Positions 44,129 to 55,172 of a stretch of DNA of 64,000 nucleotides are shown here, one piece after another. A model generated the notes under the pieces. It was not told the DNA's origin. It did not search any database and saw nothing but the letters and a program-made list of their open reading frames with translations. Origin of the DNA: Girardinichthys multiradiatus (lineage: Eukaryota > Chordata > Actinopteri > Cyprinodontiformes > Goodeidae); the NCBI RefSeq assembly GCF_021462225.1, contig NC_061812.1:50895848-50959847 (forward strand). Reading direction: 5' to 3'. A program made the translations under genes and the position numbers. Position 1 is the first letter of the stretch. Each line of letters opens with the position of its first letter.

Positions 44129-44479
44129 AGGGATTCAAGAAGAGCATTTATTTAAATTTTAATATACCATTTAAAACAGTTTCAGGTAACAGTGGGCCAT
44201 TATATTTATAGCAAAAAGACAGTCTGGTCTGATCTGGCGAGACAGCATCCATCCTACTTTGAACAGAAAGTTCTTCTTTCAAGGAATCTGGCCAAATTTA
44301 TTAGCTCTCTAAAATGCTGAAAAAACAGGGTCCAGACCAGGGAACAGTCGTAGTTTAACACACCTCTCTGCAGCTTCTGTACTGTTACCCACCCATTACC
44401 CCATTGAGACAGGGTCTTGCTGTTTCAGTGGTGACAGTCAAAATCAAACAAATTAAACTCTAATGTAAAAGAAGCAAAT

Positions 44480-44923
44480 CAGGGACATCCTTCTAATTTC
44501 AGTAAGATAATGCCAAGCCACATTCTGCACGTGTCACAACAGTGTAGCTTCGTAGTAAAAGAGTGCAGGTACTAGACTGGCCTGCCTGCAGTCCAGACCC
44601 GGCAACTGACATTTTTCATAGAAGAATTCCACCTACAAAGCTTCAAACAATTAGTGTCCTCAGTTCCTAAACGGCTACTGAGTGTAACACAGTGGTAAAC
44701 ATGCCCCTGTCCCAGCTTTTTTGGAACATGTTGCAAGCATCAAATTCAAAATTTGTGAATATTTGCAAAATAACAATAAAATGTATCAGTTTGAACATTA
44801 AATGTCTTGTCTTTGTAGTGAGTGCAATCCATTGCGTAATGGTTGAATAAAATTTGCAAATCATTATATTCTGTTTTTATTTACGTTTTGCACAACTTCC
44901 CAACTTCACTGGAATTGGTGTTG
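44480..44923 (+). pseudogene. Tc1-like element 3' end
   Basis: Transposase remains include the QDNAKPH region (ATAATGCCAAGCCACATTCT) and LDWPACSPDPA, where part of the last catalytic region has been deleted. The frame end is TAACACAGTGGTAAAC, the usual C-terminus of this family. The 3' end, CAACTTCACTGGAATTGGTG then TTG before TA at 44924, is the terminal inverted repeat. It is the same family as 60773-63095. Confidence 0.72.
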
Positions 44924-44939
44924 TATTAGGAAAACTTCA

Positions 44940-46255
44940 AAAATTGCAGTTAAAAGCCTTCAGGTGATCCAAAACACTGCAGCAAGAGTTCTGAAGTGTG
45001 TGCTTTGATAAAAATTACAATAAGAGATCATATTTCTCCTATTTTAGCTTCCCTTCATTGGCTCCCTGTTAAATCCAGAATATAATTTAAAATTCTCCTC
45101 CTCACATATAAAGCCCTTAATGATCTAGCTCCATCATACATCAGAGATCTGATTGTTCCATATGTTCCTAACAGAGCACTTCGTTCTCAGACTGCAGGTT
45201 TACTGGTGGTTCCTAGAGTCTCTAGAAGTAGAATGGGAGGCAGATCCTTTAGTTATCAGGCTCCTCTCCTGTGGAACCAGCTCCCAGTTTTAGTCCGTGA
45301 GGCAGACACCCTGTCTACTTTTAAGACTAGGCTTAAAACTTTCCTTTTTGATAAAGCTTATAGTTAGAGTGGCTTAGGTTATCCTGAGCTATCTCTGTAG
45401 TTATGTTGTTATAGACTTAGGCTGCTGGAGGACATAATTACCACTTTCACCCTCTCTACTACATTCTCTTGCTACTCTCCAATTTTGCATTATTTGCTGT
45501 TATTTCAGCTTTTAACTCTGTGTTCTCTCTGTTCTTTCTCTTTCTAAAAGTTACATCTGACCTGGCTCTGTGTTTAGTTGTGGCACCTTCCTGGAGGTGG
45601 ACATCGGCCAAGCTGCTGCTGCCAAAAACTTAATACTCACCTTATACGGATGATACACTTTTCCCTGTCTTTCAGTGTTTAACCCTGTCTCTCCTAGACA
45701 TAACTACTGGCTGAGCTTCTACTGTGACTAACTGTATGTGCTCTCTTTCACACTCTAGACTTGAAAACTTGCTCAGCTTATCTGCTGAGCTGTTTCTCTT
45801 CAAGATGTAGCTACTAAACGAGCCACTACTGCAAGTAACCTTTACTCTTCTATAACTTAGAAAGTACCGCTGGATCATTGCTCCTGTATTTTGTTGTGTG
45901 GATGCTTTGTTCTCTCCAATCCCCAGCTGGTAATGGTAGAGGCTCAAACTGAGCCTGGTTCTGCTGGAGTTTTTTACTTGTTAAAGGGGAGTTATCCTTT
46001 CCACTGTTGCTACATACATGTTCAATATGAGGGATTGCTGCAATGTCAACGACACAATGCAAGTGATTGCCCACTGCTGCTACATGCTCATCCAGGAGGA
46101 GTGAATCCTGCAAGTCACTGAATCGATGAAATTTGCTTTGATAACTAGGATCAATAGGAATGTATGTACTTTACTTGGAATCTGTCTGCATGATTTGACA
46201 GATTTTTTATAATTTTTATTATTGTAAAGTGCTTTAAGACAACGTGCTGTGAAGT
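44940..46255 (+). mobile_element. LINE 3' part (CR1/L2 superfamily)
   Basis: The C-terminal RT protein is visible with stops: LQVIQNTAARVLKCV, then CTTCATTGGCTCCCTGTTAA (LHWLPV region), AACAGAGCACTTCGTTCTCA (NRALRSQ) and GTGGAACCAGCTCCCAGTTT (WNQLPV). A long 3' untranslated region follows, including AAGGGGAGTTATCCTTTCCA and GAGGGATTGCTGCAATGTCA, shared with 57395-57780. It ends at AATAAAT near 46255, before AT-rich DNA. Confidence 0.65.
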
Positions 46256-46258
46256 GGA

Positions 46259-46352
46259 CCTAAATAAATACTATAATATATAGTATATATATAATAGTAT
46301 ATATAGTAATATAGTATATAGTATATATATATTAATATAGTATATATATAAT
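46259..46352. repeat. AT-rich simple repeat
   Basis: TATAGTATATATA-type units with interruptions, directly after a LINE 3' end. Confidence 0.85.
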
Positions 46353-46435
46353 GAATAAACTGAATTCAAATTAATTGAAATTGTTTTCACGGCTGCTGTC
46401 ACAGATTTCTGCCAAGCTCATTGGTAATCATCAAT

Positions 46436-46700
46436 CACTATCAGAATCAGAATCAGAATCAGCTTTATTGCCAAGTTCGTGCATACAAACAAGGAATTTG
46501 ACTCCGGTACACTTTGCTCTTTTGTTCTGTTTTTGCATTACAGAATATACAAATTTACAATTTACAATGTACAATATACACATATATAATAAAAAGGTGC
46601 ATTTGCAACATCTGTATGCTGTTGTTTTGTACTCTATTAAATGTTCATCAGAGAAACAGCCTGGGGGAAGAAACTGTCTCTGTGGCGGCTGGTTTTAGTG
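46436..46700 (-). mobile_element. LINE 3' end with (TGATTC)n tail
   Basis: The left edge AGAATCAGAATCAGAATCAG followed by CTTTATTGCCAAG is the complement of an AATAAAGC plus TGATTC-repeat LINE tail. At the right, the complement of CTGTTTCTCTGATGAACATT ends the RT frame. L2-type elements in fish carry this tail. It is short, 5' truncated and opposite in strand to its left neighbour. Confidence 0.6.
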
Positions 46701-46737
46701 AACTGGTGTATGTGTGTGTGTTCTTGTACTTGCTGCT

Positions 46738-46945
46738 AGGTGATAACCGTTTTTTTGTATTTTACCAGCAAAGTTAAGACATTTTTGGAGAATGACGACA
46801 TTTGGTCCTCACTTTTTTAAATACCGTTAGGACTAAGGTGTGAACTGAGTTTAGATTAGGGGTAGAGTCAAGGCTAGTCCTTAGAAATAAATGAAAATAA
46901 ATGGAAGTCAATTGAAGTCTATGAAAAGTCCTCTTTAAGATAGTA
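46738..46945. repeat. Short dispersed repeat of unknown class
   Basis: GACATTTGGTCCTCACTTTT and GAAAAGTCCTCTTTAAGATA mark a repeat I have seen next to GT microsatellites in fish (GTGTGTGTGTTTG follows). I cannot classify it. Confidence 0.35.
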
Positions 46946-47104
46946 AAACACCGGTATGTGTGTGTGTTTGAAAGTTTGCGTGCAAAACAAATAGAGCTGC
47001 TCTAAAGCATTTGTTCACAAACAAACTGATTTATTCATTAATATTGTGACATCTGTGACATGTTTCCAAATTCAACCTGTTGCATAAACATCCTGTGGTT
47101 TTAC

Positions 47105-48340
47105 TTTAACAAGTCCAAGTCAAGTCTCAAGTCTAATAATAATTATCTTTATTTGTCATTGCAATTGTAATTTGTCCTCTGCATTTAACCCCTCCCTAAG
47201 GGAGCAGTGGGCTACCATTGTGCAGTGCCCAGGGAGCGTTCTGGGGCTGAGGGTCTTGCTCAGAGACCCAGTGTGGCAGGCTGTGGGATTCGAATCAGGG
47301 TACTTGTGGCTTCTCCAGGATGCAAATGTCCTGCTCTCTAACCACTAGGCCACCACTTCCAATTTCAGGATAAGCCTCAAGTCTTTAAGGGACAAGTCCA
47401 AGGCAAGTCTCAAGTATCTAATGACTGAAATAAACATTCTCTTAATAAATCCTCAACATTAATCTCACTAGTGTACAGTTTGCCTTCATGCCTAAATTAT
47501 CACATGAATCAATAACTCTCTTTTACACCTTCAGAAATACAAATTGGCATTTACTCTCTAAGAAAAATAGAAAGAGAGTAAACCCCGTTAACATTGAATT
47601 TATAAATGACTGAAACAGTCTTTTTTTGTATTTGTAATGACTCAATTAACACCTATTATCTCTATCTTTATATTGTCCACTCCGTTATTGTGTTTTGCAA
47701 TACATAGAGTTTGGGTGGTTTTCTTCTCCTCACTGGGGAATTTTTTATTATATTGGGAAAGCATTTTCTTAATACACATTTAAACCTCTGTTCTCAATTC
47801 TAAGTAGTAAAAATCTGTAAATTAAAGGTATAAATTGCAAAAAAAACAATGAGGTGTAGTACGTAAATATATCAGTGTTGAACTTCTGATTGAACAGAAC
47901 AGGAAGTGCTTTAATTTTAATATACTTTCAGCCCAGTGTTCTTTTTATGGAACAGCTACCTTAGCAGCAAGAGAGCGTGGGAAGTAAGTTTATTTTGTTC
48001 CAGTCATTTATTACAGCGTTCATTTAGAAAGACATTTGTGTGGCCATTATTGTGAAGATATAGCTAACATGAACAGTTATGGGTGCTTAACAGCCCATAA
48101 TCCACTAATGTCGCTGACCCATAATCAAGCTCATTAAATGACAGTAAAACATGCAGAGCAGCTGCAGTCTTTAGCTCACATACCGTTTTCCTTTCAGTCT
48201 TCAATACGTGAGTCTCAGACCTGGAGTCCAAGTCAAGTCTCAAGTCTTTAAGGCACAAATCTAAATCGAGTCTTAAGTCTTCTATTTTTGCACCTTAAGT
48301 GCAACTAGAGTCTGAGTCTTAAAGGGTTGTCATCTCTGGA
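47105..48340. repeat. CAAGTC-rich element ends, possible hAT-type MITE pair
   Basis: CAAGTCCAAGTCAAGTCTCA near 47110, again near 47395, and again near 48228 form related ends about 1.1 kb apart. GAGTCTGAGTCTTAAAGGG and TGTCATCTCTGG close the right side near 48340. In fish, such CAAGTC sequences border non-autonomous transposons. The inner DNA contains a SINE and otherwise nothing known. Confidence 0.38.
47145..47365 (-). mobile_element. tRNA-derived SINE
   Basis: The reverse strand begins GTGGTGGCCTAGTGGTTAGA (A box) and holds CCTGATTCGAATCCCACAG (B box). The body has CTGGGTCTCTGAGCAAGACC and ends TGACAAATAAAGATAATTAT. Both pol III boxes are well kept, better than in the other SINEs here. 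It is inserted in the CAAGTC-rich repeat. Confidence 0.72.
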
Positions 48341-48639
48341 TGCAGGACCGAAAAACTTCCTTTCAACCAGCAGTGACAGAGTAAAATGTATGCAGACTAC
48401 TACTAAAGAACAGAAGCAGACTTTTTTTTAGTGCAAACTAATTTAATGTAGTCCTATTGTAAAACAATAATAACACAGTGCTCAACTGTTATAAGCTTCT
48501 TTTACTTAACTTGTGTAGAAGGAAAGAAATTACTGATTTTACACATAGAAAAACTGAATCTTTTTGGTGTCTTACTAAGTTGTGTCAAACTAAATCCTCT
48601 TTAAATATATTTTTGTTCTTCCAGTCTCACCTCACAACT

Positions 48640-50846
48640 ACAAAAAGAAAAGAACGAACGCCTGATGGGATTGCTGCGGAACCCACCAAGCGCCAACAAA
48701 TATGGCATGCTCAAGGAGAATCTGCTGCGGCTTTATCAACTTTCAGATGCCGAGCGACGAAGCTTCTGGTCGTCGTTTTCTGGTGGACTCAGGTGCGCAG
48801 CGGATCATTGAGCCGGTGTCAGTGGCGGACATTTTATGTCAGAGCCAGGGATCACTGCTACATGTTGCTAATGGCACCCCCATACGCACTTTTGGATCAA
48901 GGTTGTTGACTGTATGTTTCAATGGACATCAGTTTAACTGGGACTAAGTAGCATCTGTGTCAGTTCCTTTTTTGGGCGTTGATTTTTTCCTGTGCTTTCA
49001 GGTTGTTAGTGCATGTTGCTAATAGCTGCTTAATCAATGCTGTCTTTTGACCCCTATCCCTGGACACATGGGGGTCCTGGCCCTGGGCCTCTTGCTAATG
49101 TGCTTGCCATGGGTGATGAGTTTCAGCATTTGTTGGCTGAGTTTCTTGCTCTCAAGGTCCCCACTTTTGCTGCTACAATAGCTAAACATGGGGTAGAGGA
49201 TTGTATTTCTACCATGGGTCTGCCGGTTTTTGCATGGGCACAGGCCTAGATGCCTCTAAGTTAGCAATAGCTAAGGAAGAGTTTGCTAACATGGAGCGCC
49301 TCGGCATTGTACGCCGCTGCAAAAGTCCATAGGCGTCTCCTTTACATATGGCACAGACTTTCCAGCGACTCATGGACTCGGCATGGCAGGGTATGCCGTT
49401 TATGTTTGTGTTTTTGGATGATATACTGGTGGCTAGTCCTTCTGCGATGGAACACATGGTGCACCTCCGGGAGCTGTTTGTGCAGCTCAGTGAGTATGGC
49501 CTGATCGTGAACCCAGCTAAATGCAAGTTCAGTCTGCCTGCTGTTGAATTCCCAGGACATAAAGTGTCACCCAGGGGGCGGTTCCCCTGTCTGCCAAGGT
49601 TGAAGCGGTTTTAGTTTTTCCTCAACCGCCTCCGTGAAGCCCCTGCAGGAGTGTTTGGTGAGGGTGAACTTTTATAACCATTTCATTCCACAAGCTGCTC
49701 ACCTTATGCACCCATTGTATGAAGCACTTAAGGGTAAAAATGGTGACCAGCGGATAGAGTGGACCCCCGACAAGTTACAGGCATTCAATGATGCCAAAAA
49801 AGCCCTGGCTGATGCTGTGCTGTTGGACCACCCATTTCCTACGGCTCCTGTGGCCCTGACTACCGATGCCTCTGATTATGCGGTGGGGGCAATGTGTGAA
49901 CAATGGGTGGATGGTGCCTGGCAACCACTCGCCTTTTTTAGCCAGAAACTAAGAGATGCTGAGAGGAAGCATAGTACCTTTGATAGGGAACTACTTGCCC
50001 TTTTTCTGGCCACACGCCATTTTTGGTTCATGTTGGAAGGCCGAGAGTTTACCACTTTTGTTGACCATAAGCCTCTCACCTCTGGTTTCGGAACTGTGGT
50101 CGGTGCAGCAACAGCGGCATTTGTCTGCTATTTTGGAATTCACCACAGACATTCAGAATATGGCTGGCAAGAATAATCTGGTGGCTGACTGTCTGTCCCA
50201 AGCACGGGTTGCTTCTGTGCATTTGGACGTGGATTACCTCGCCATGGCCACGGACCAGCTGACAGATACAGGTATTCTGGCTTTTAATTCAGTGTGCGTC
50301 TGGAAGAGGTGTCTTTTCACAAGAGCCTGCCTTGGGTTCTGTTGGGCCTGCATTCAGCCCCTGCGGTCTTCTTCAGCTGAGTTGATCCTGGGCCAACCAA
50401 TGAGGATGCCGGGAGAATTTCTTCCGGGTCCTGCAGGTTCTGTGGTTTCTGTTTTCAGTCGTTTGTGCCCAAGTACCTTATGTCTGCTGAGTATGTTATT
50501 ATTCGCCATGATGTGCACAGTTTGCCACTCCAGCCTCCTTACGATGGCCCATTTCGGGTTTTGGAGGTGTGTTTCAAGCCTGGGCACATGTTGCCAGACT
50601 CCCCGCTGTGGTCGTCCCCCTGTTCTTTTGCCCGCCATTCCTGTTGTTCCCACTGGGATAGGGTTGTCTCCCTCGAGCCAGCCGATTTGTGGCAGTCGGG
50701 GTGGGGCATTCACTTTGCTATCGACCCCCGTGAGTGTTAATGCAGCCGTCTTATTAGACCCCCTAGTCGTTACCGTTTGTTTAGATGTTGTTTTACATGC
50801 GCTGTACTGATTTGTTCTGTGACATTCTGTGTGTTCAGGGGGGGCC
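48640..50846 (+). pseudogene. Ty3/gypsy pol remnant
   Basis: In order: protease (GRRFLVDSGAQRIIEPV, near 48765; DSG is the active-site triad), a linker (EFQHLLAEFLALKVPTFAAT), the RT start (GLPVFAWAQA, KEEFANMERLGIVRRC), then a deletion, and the RT core with MFVFLDDILVASPSAMEHMV at about 49400 (DD of the catalytic box), RNase H (LTTDASDYAVGAMCEQW, FDRELLALFLATRHFWFML, VDHKPLTS), and the integrase C-terminus (YVIIRHDVHSLPLQPPYDGP). Most of integrase is lost, between about 50275 and 50380. I would place it near the CsRn1-like group, tentatively. Gag is absent, and stops and frameshifts are several. Confidence 0.86.
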
Positions 50847-51053
50847 TGTGTGGCGTACACTTACTTTAAGGTTTAACACCAGAATGTGGCCCTTATTGTG
50901 AAGGTGAGAAGGAGCGGAAATTACGTCTCTTAGGAAGAAGGAAAAACAAAGCGTTTGCAAAGTTTTCCCGCCTCTTCTTGTTTTTTTGGCTGGAAGTACA
51001 GCTGAATAAAGGGAGACTCTGATCACCCTTTGTCTCTTTATTGTCGACTTCCA
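50847..51053 (+). mobile_element. 3' LTR of the Ty3/gypsy remnant
   Basis: A purine-rich CAGGGGGGGCC at 50837-50846 is the polypurine tract. The LTR starts TGTGTGGCGTACAC, has CTGAATAAAGGGAGAC near 51002 (polyadenylation signal) and ends GTCGACTTCCA at 51053. About 207 bp is short but usual for this group. The 5' LTR is not in the window upstream. Confidence 0.68.
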
Positions 51054-51497
51054 TAATCTGAAATTAATATTACTAAAATAAGATAAATTACATGTGAATA
51101 CTATATATTTAAATAAATGTTTCTCTAAATATTCTGATATAAAGATAAAAAAACAGGTAGTGTCAGAGCTTGAACCATCACTTGTGTCTGCTGCGCCATG
51201 CTGATCACTTTGCCTCCAGTTGTTTCACTCAGTGCCGTATTTACTACAACCCTGAATTTACACTGTATTTGCTTCAGTCTGGCCGCACATTTCTCTGCCC
51301 TTCTGATTTGTATCTGCACTGCTCCCGTCCACTGTGAAGCCCGGAGGTGCTCCAAGAACCATACGCCGATCATGCAATAAAAGCCAGTGATATATGCAGT
51401 AGCAAGTCCAAAGCAACTCATTCTGTGGAAGTTAAACCAGTTAAAACTGCTTCACTTTACGTTTTGTGCATCCACATATTTTCCTATGTTTTGTTCT

Positions 51498-51927
51498 TGT
51501 CACGTTCTGGGTTTGGATCGGACCAATACGCATACAAGAGCTCGGGAGCCGCATGATTAAATGAGTTAAGAGGTTTATTTAGCAATTTCTAGGTTAAGCA
51601 AAAAGTCACTTCAGGTATCACAAAAGTCCAGACAAAAAAAAACTCACATGAGAGTTCGCTGCTGCAGGCACGTAGAAAAACACAAGACTAAACCAGGGTG
51701 TGACGAGGAATAGTGACGGAGGAACCAGCGGGGAACAAAGAACACAGACCAACTAATATACAGGGAGAAAACAAAGGCAGGTAATCACAGGAACTAAGAA
51801 CAGGTGTGGCAAGGAGACATGGAGGCATAAGGGACAGGTGGAACTAATTAACAATAAAGGAAACCATAGACCTAAGAACGGTTAATACAAAAACACAAAC
51901 CAAGTCCAAGGATGTCATACCATGACA
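51498..51927 (-). repeat. LTR (3' LTR in element sense)
   Basis: 430 bp, starting TGTCACGTTCTGGG and ending CATACCATGACA on the forward strand. TGTCA/TGACA are the inverted tips. It matches the other LTR with about 2% difference. Confidence 0.95.
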
Positions 51928-52103
51928 TAACCCCCCCCTCAAGGTCGGATCCCAGACGACCACTAGAAAACACAATGTCCAAAACACAAAAATACTCCAA
52001 CCAGGGTGGGGGAAGGCCTCGGAAGGAGGGCCAGAAACAAAAAAACAACCCAACCAGGGTGGGCGGAGGGGGGCCTCGAATGGAGGGTCAGAAGCAAAAA
52101 ACA

Positions 52104-53125
52104 GAGTTCAGGCGGGCGACCAGGAGGTCGTCCCCAACAGGCACGGAGTTCAGGCGGGCGACCAGGAGGTCGTCCCCAACAGGCACAGAGTTCAGGCGGG
52201 CAACCGGACCTGCACCACAGAGTTCTGAGCGGTCGGCGGTGAAGCCGTGGAGACCTGCGGCGAAGTAACCAGCGAAGAGGCCGACGATCCGGAGGTCTGC
52301 GGCGATGTAGCCACCGAAGAGGCCGACGATCCGGAGGTCTGTGGCAATGTAGCCAGCGAAGAGGCGGCAACAGAGATGCAGGCGTCTAGGAGGCCGGCGG
52401 CGACAGAGATGCAGGCGTCTAGGAGGCTGGCGGCGATAGAGATGCAGGCGTCTAGGAGGCCGGCGGCGACAGAGATGCAGGCGTCTAGGAGGCCCACAAA
52501 GCGAGGAGTCAGGCGGTCTGCGACGTGGAAGCAGGTGCCTCGGAGGTCTGCGGCAAAGCCAGAACCGCAGCAAAGACCCGCCGAGGCCTGGGCCTGGCGT
52601 CAGTCTGGCCAGGAGTACAGTAGGTCAGCCCGGGAGCACAGTCAATGGGTCCTAGAGCCAAGATCTGAGGCGGTCTGTCCTCAGACCCCTCAGGAAACTC
52701 AGGAACTAGGATGAGAGGCGGTCCGTCCTCAGACCCCTCAGGAAACTCAGGAACTAGGATGAGAGGCGGTCCGTCCTCAGACCCCTCAGGAAACTCAGGA
52801 ACTAGGATGAGAGGTGGTCCGTCCTCAGACCCCTCAGGAAACTCAGGAACTAGGATGAGAGGCGGTCCGTCCTCGGACTCCTCAGGAAACTCAGGAACTA
52901 GGATGAGAGGCGGTCCGTCCTCGGACCCCTCAGGAAACTCAGGAACTAGGATGAGAGGCGGCTCTCCATTGAACCCCTCTCTGAACTCTGGGTCCTGTAG
53001 CTAGCAGGCAGTGAGTCCAGAGGCTTGGCAGCAGGCTGTGAGTCCAGAGGCTTGGCTGCAGGCTGTGAGTCCAGAGGCTTGGCTGCATGCTGTGAGTCCA
53101 GAGGCTTGGCTGCATGCTGGGGCTC
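52104..53125. repeat. Five tandem arrays with unit lengths divisible by three
   Basis: Within the non-autonomous LTR element: a 42-bp unit at 52104-52210 (about 2.5 copies; reads TEFRRATRRSSPTG on the forward strand), a second 42-bp unit at 52265-52366 (reads VATEEADDPEVCGN), a 33-bp unit at 52373-52497 (about 4 copies), a 48-bp unit at 52661-52965 (about 6 copies; MRGGPSSDPSGNSGTR), and a 27-bp unit at 53005-53125 (about 4.5 copies; PLDSQPAAK on the reverse strand). All keep a reading frame on either strand. Arrays of this kind expand by slippage or unequal exchange. Confidence 0.9.
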
Positions 53126-53965
53126 ATAATCCTTGGAGCTCTGTGCTGCTCTAACGGCCACAAGAAGATGGTCGAAAGGACCTCCAGCAGAAAGAGGAGC
53201 TGGAGCGTCGAGCCATCCCTCCGCAATAAATTCAGCCTGTAGAACAGAGTGCACCAGATTCAGATCCTCTGGATGATCCATTAGATGAAGCACAGAATCA
53301 CAGCAACGTCCTTCATGAAATCCTCTTTCATTTTCTCCAGCCTGGCTTGAACCCAATTCAGGGCTGGAGGCTGCACTGGCGACTGGTGACCTGCAGAGGG
53401 CGCTGGGTGACCACCCACCAACTCCGGGGAAAGCAGCTGCGAGGAGGCCATGGCGGATGGACCCTCCGTAGAAGAGTTGGAGGTGCCCATCCGAACCTCC
53501 CCAATGGCGACTGTTCCGCGGCGACGAAGTCGTCCAGGGCGGGAGCCGAACCCAGCAGGGAATTCGGCCGCAGCAGGTGCCGCTGCAGATGAGGATGGCT
53601 CCGCATGAGCCGTTGCCGACATGGATGTCTCCGCAGGAGGCGCTGCTGACGTGGATGCTCTGGCAAAGCAGCTGTGGGCAGGTTGAGCTCGGCCGGAGCT
53701 GCTGTAGCTGGGGTGGAGCGCTTGCAGCGAGGAGGACGTCGCCTGGAGGAGGAACAAGCTGGAGAGGTATGATTCCAATCCGGTAATACATCCATGGAGG
53801 CCCGGTCAGATACACCGAGACATCCATCTCCTCCAGCAACAAAGGCGAGGATAAAATCTCAACCCCCTCTCCATACATAGCTTGTAGCGTCTCCTCTTGC
53901 TGCTTTATACACATCTTAAGTTCTTTAGCTCTGTCTGCTTGGTCCTGTTTACGGCTGGTTCCTAA
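52946..53965 (-). pseudogene. Possible gag-like frame of the non-autonomous element
   Basis: In the element's sense strand, a 358-codon frame starts inside the LTR at 54022 and continues to 52946. After the LTR it reads TSRKQDQADRAKELKMCIKQ and EETLQAMYGEGVEIL, which could form a short helix, then low-complexity P/S/A-rich protein and the PLDSQPAAK repeats. A second frame (53778-53281) reads LNWVQARLEKMKEDFMKDVA, also helix-like. No zinc knuckle is seen. Gag-like is an inference from position only. A frameshift may have split one protein in two. Confidence 0.35.
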
Positions 53966-54394
53966 TGTCACGTTCTGGGTTTGGATCGGACCAATACGCA
54001 TACAAGAGCTTGGGAGCCGCATGATTAAATGAGTTAAGAGGTTTATTTAGCAATTTCAAGGTTAAGCAAAAAGTCACTTCAGGTATCACAAAAGTCCAGA
54101 CAAAATAAACTCACATGAGAGTTCACTGCTGCAGGCACGTAGAAAAACACAAGACTAAACCAGGGTGTGACGAGGAATAGTGACGGAGGAACCAGCTGGA
54201 AACAAAGAACACAGACCAACTAATATACAGGGAGAAAACAAAGGCAGGTAATCACAGTAACTAAGAACAAGTGTGGCAAGGAGACATGGAGGCATAAGGG
54301 ACAGGTGGAACTAATTAACAATAAAGGAAACCATAGACCTAAGAACGGTTAATACAAAAACACAAACCAAGTCCAAGGATGTCATACCATGACA
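53966..54394 (-). repeat. LTR (5' LTR in element sense)
   Basis: 429 bp. In element sense it has a TATA-like TGTATATTAG and an AATAAACC signal before the end CCCAGAACGTGACA. The following bases TTAGGAACCAGCC sit where a primer-binding site would be, but do not begin with the usual TGG, so I do not assign a tRNA. Confidence 0.95.
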
Positions 54395-54639
54395 GTTCTG
54401 TACACTTTTTGCTTAGTTTGGTGGATTCAATTTAACTAAGGTATTCACGGTTACGAACACCTTAGTTAAGGTATACTGTGTAGCCCGGGAACTGAACTAA
54501 TTGATCTAATGTAAACAATTGCTAATATATACATGCGTATATATAAATATATGTGTGTATTTATTAATATAGCGAGATGTAGTCTGTCTTTGGTGAATTA
54601 TTTTGAAAATCCTAATGTTGTGCTCGTTCGGTTTCCTGG

Positions 54640-55172
54640 TGGTGCGGTATGATTTCTGCATATTGACTCTGGCCATGCTCCAGCATCCGACAAAAATAGA
54701 CTGGTTGAATAAGATGGCTGTCTGCATGTCACGGCACTTGTGTTCTGCCATCTGCAGAAATACTCGGATGATTCTGCAGTCGTGGGGTGGATCAGAGATG
54801 GACAAGAAGCTGAGTACAGGAAGGTGGTGGAACGCTTTGTGGCATGGTGTGGAAACAATCATCTCATTTTGAACGTGACTAAAACAAAGGAGATGATTGT
54901 AGATTTTAAGAGAAACAGGAATAAGTCAAAAACTATTTCTATCATGGGAGAAGTGGAGGTAGTGGAGGAGTATAAATACCTCGGTGTTCACCTGGACAAC
55001 AGACTAGAGTGGAGATGTCACTGTGAAGCCATCTACAAGAAGGGACAGAGCAGACTGTACTTCTTGAGGAAACTTAGGTCCTTTGGTGTTTGCAGCAAGA
55101 TGCTGCATATCTTCTATAAGTCTGTTGTGGAGAGTCTGATCTCTTCTGCCATCATCTGCTGGCAGCCCAGCC
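54640..55172 (+). pseudogene. L2-type LINE RT fragment
   Basis: The frame 54740-55183 reads KYSDDSAVVGWIRDG, a changed form of the catalytic YADD/FADD box, then VAWCGNNHLILNVTKTKEMI, EYKYLGVHLDNRLEWR, YKKGQSRLYFLRKLRSFGVC and FYKSVVESLISSAIICW. These are the RT thumb motifs of fish L2 elements. Everything before the catalytic box and after CWQPS is missing. A Tc1 element begins directly after. Confidence 0.72.

Larger units (their letters stand above)
51498..54394 (-). mobile_element. Complete non-autonomous LTR retrotransposon
   Basis: Two LTRs (51498-51927 and 53966-54394) in the same orientation enclose 2.04 kb. GTTCT lies on both outer sides (51493-51497, 54395-54399), a perfect 5-bp target duplication. 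The element is sense on the reverse strand: the polypurine tract GAGGGGGGGG precedes the 51927 end, and the LTR then has TATA-like TGTATATTAG and AATAAACC in reverse order. The interior has no protease, RT, RNase H or integrase. It holds five tandem arrays and a proline/serine-rich frame. It would need enzymes of another LTR element. LTR differences are 8 substitutions and 1 indel, so it is recent. Confidence 0.93.

Noticed and set aside
51963..52573. Arginine/proline-rich reverse-strand frames in the LTR element
   Set aside because: They are the alternate-frame readings of the 33- and 42-bp arrays. The periods divisible by three keep several frames open at once, so frame length alone is not evidence.
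52104..52965. CRISPR-like array
   Set aside because: The repeats are directly adjacent without unique spacers, and the organism is a fish. They are minisatellites in a retroelement.
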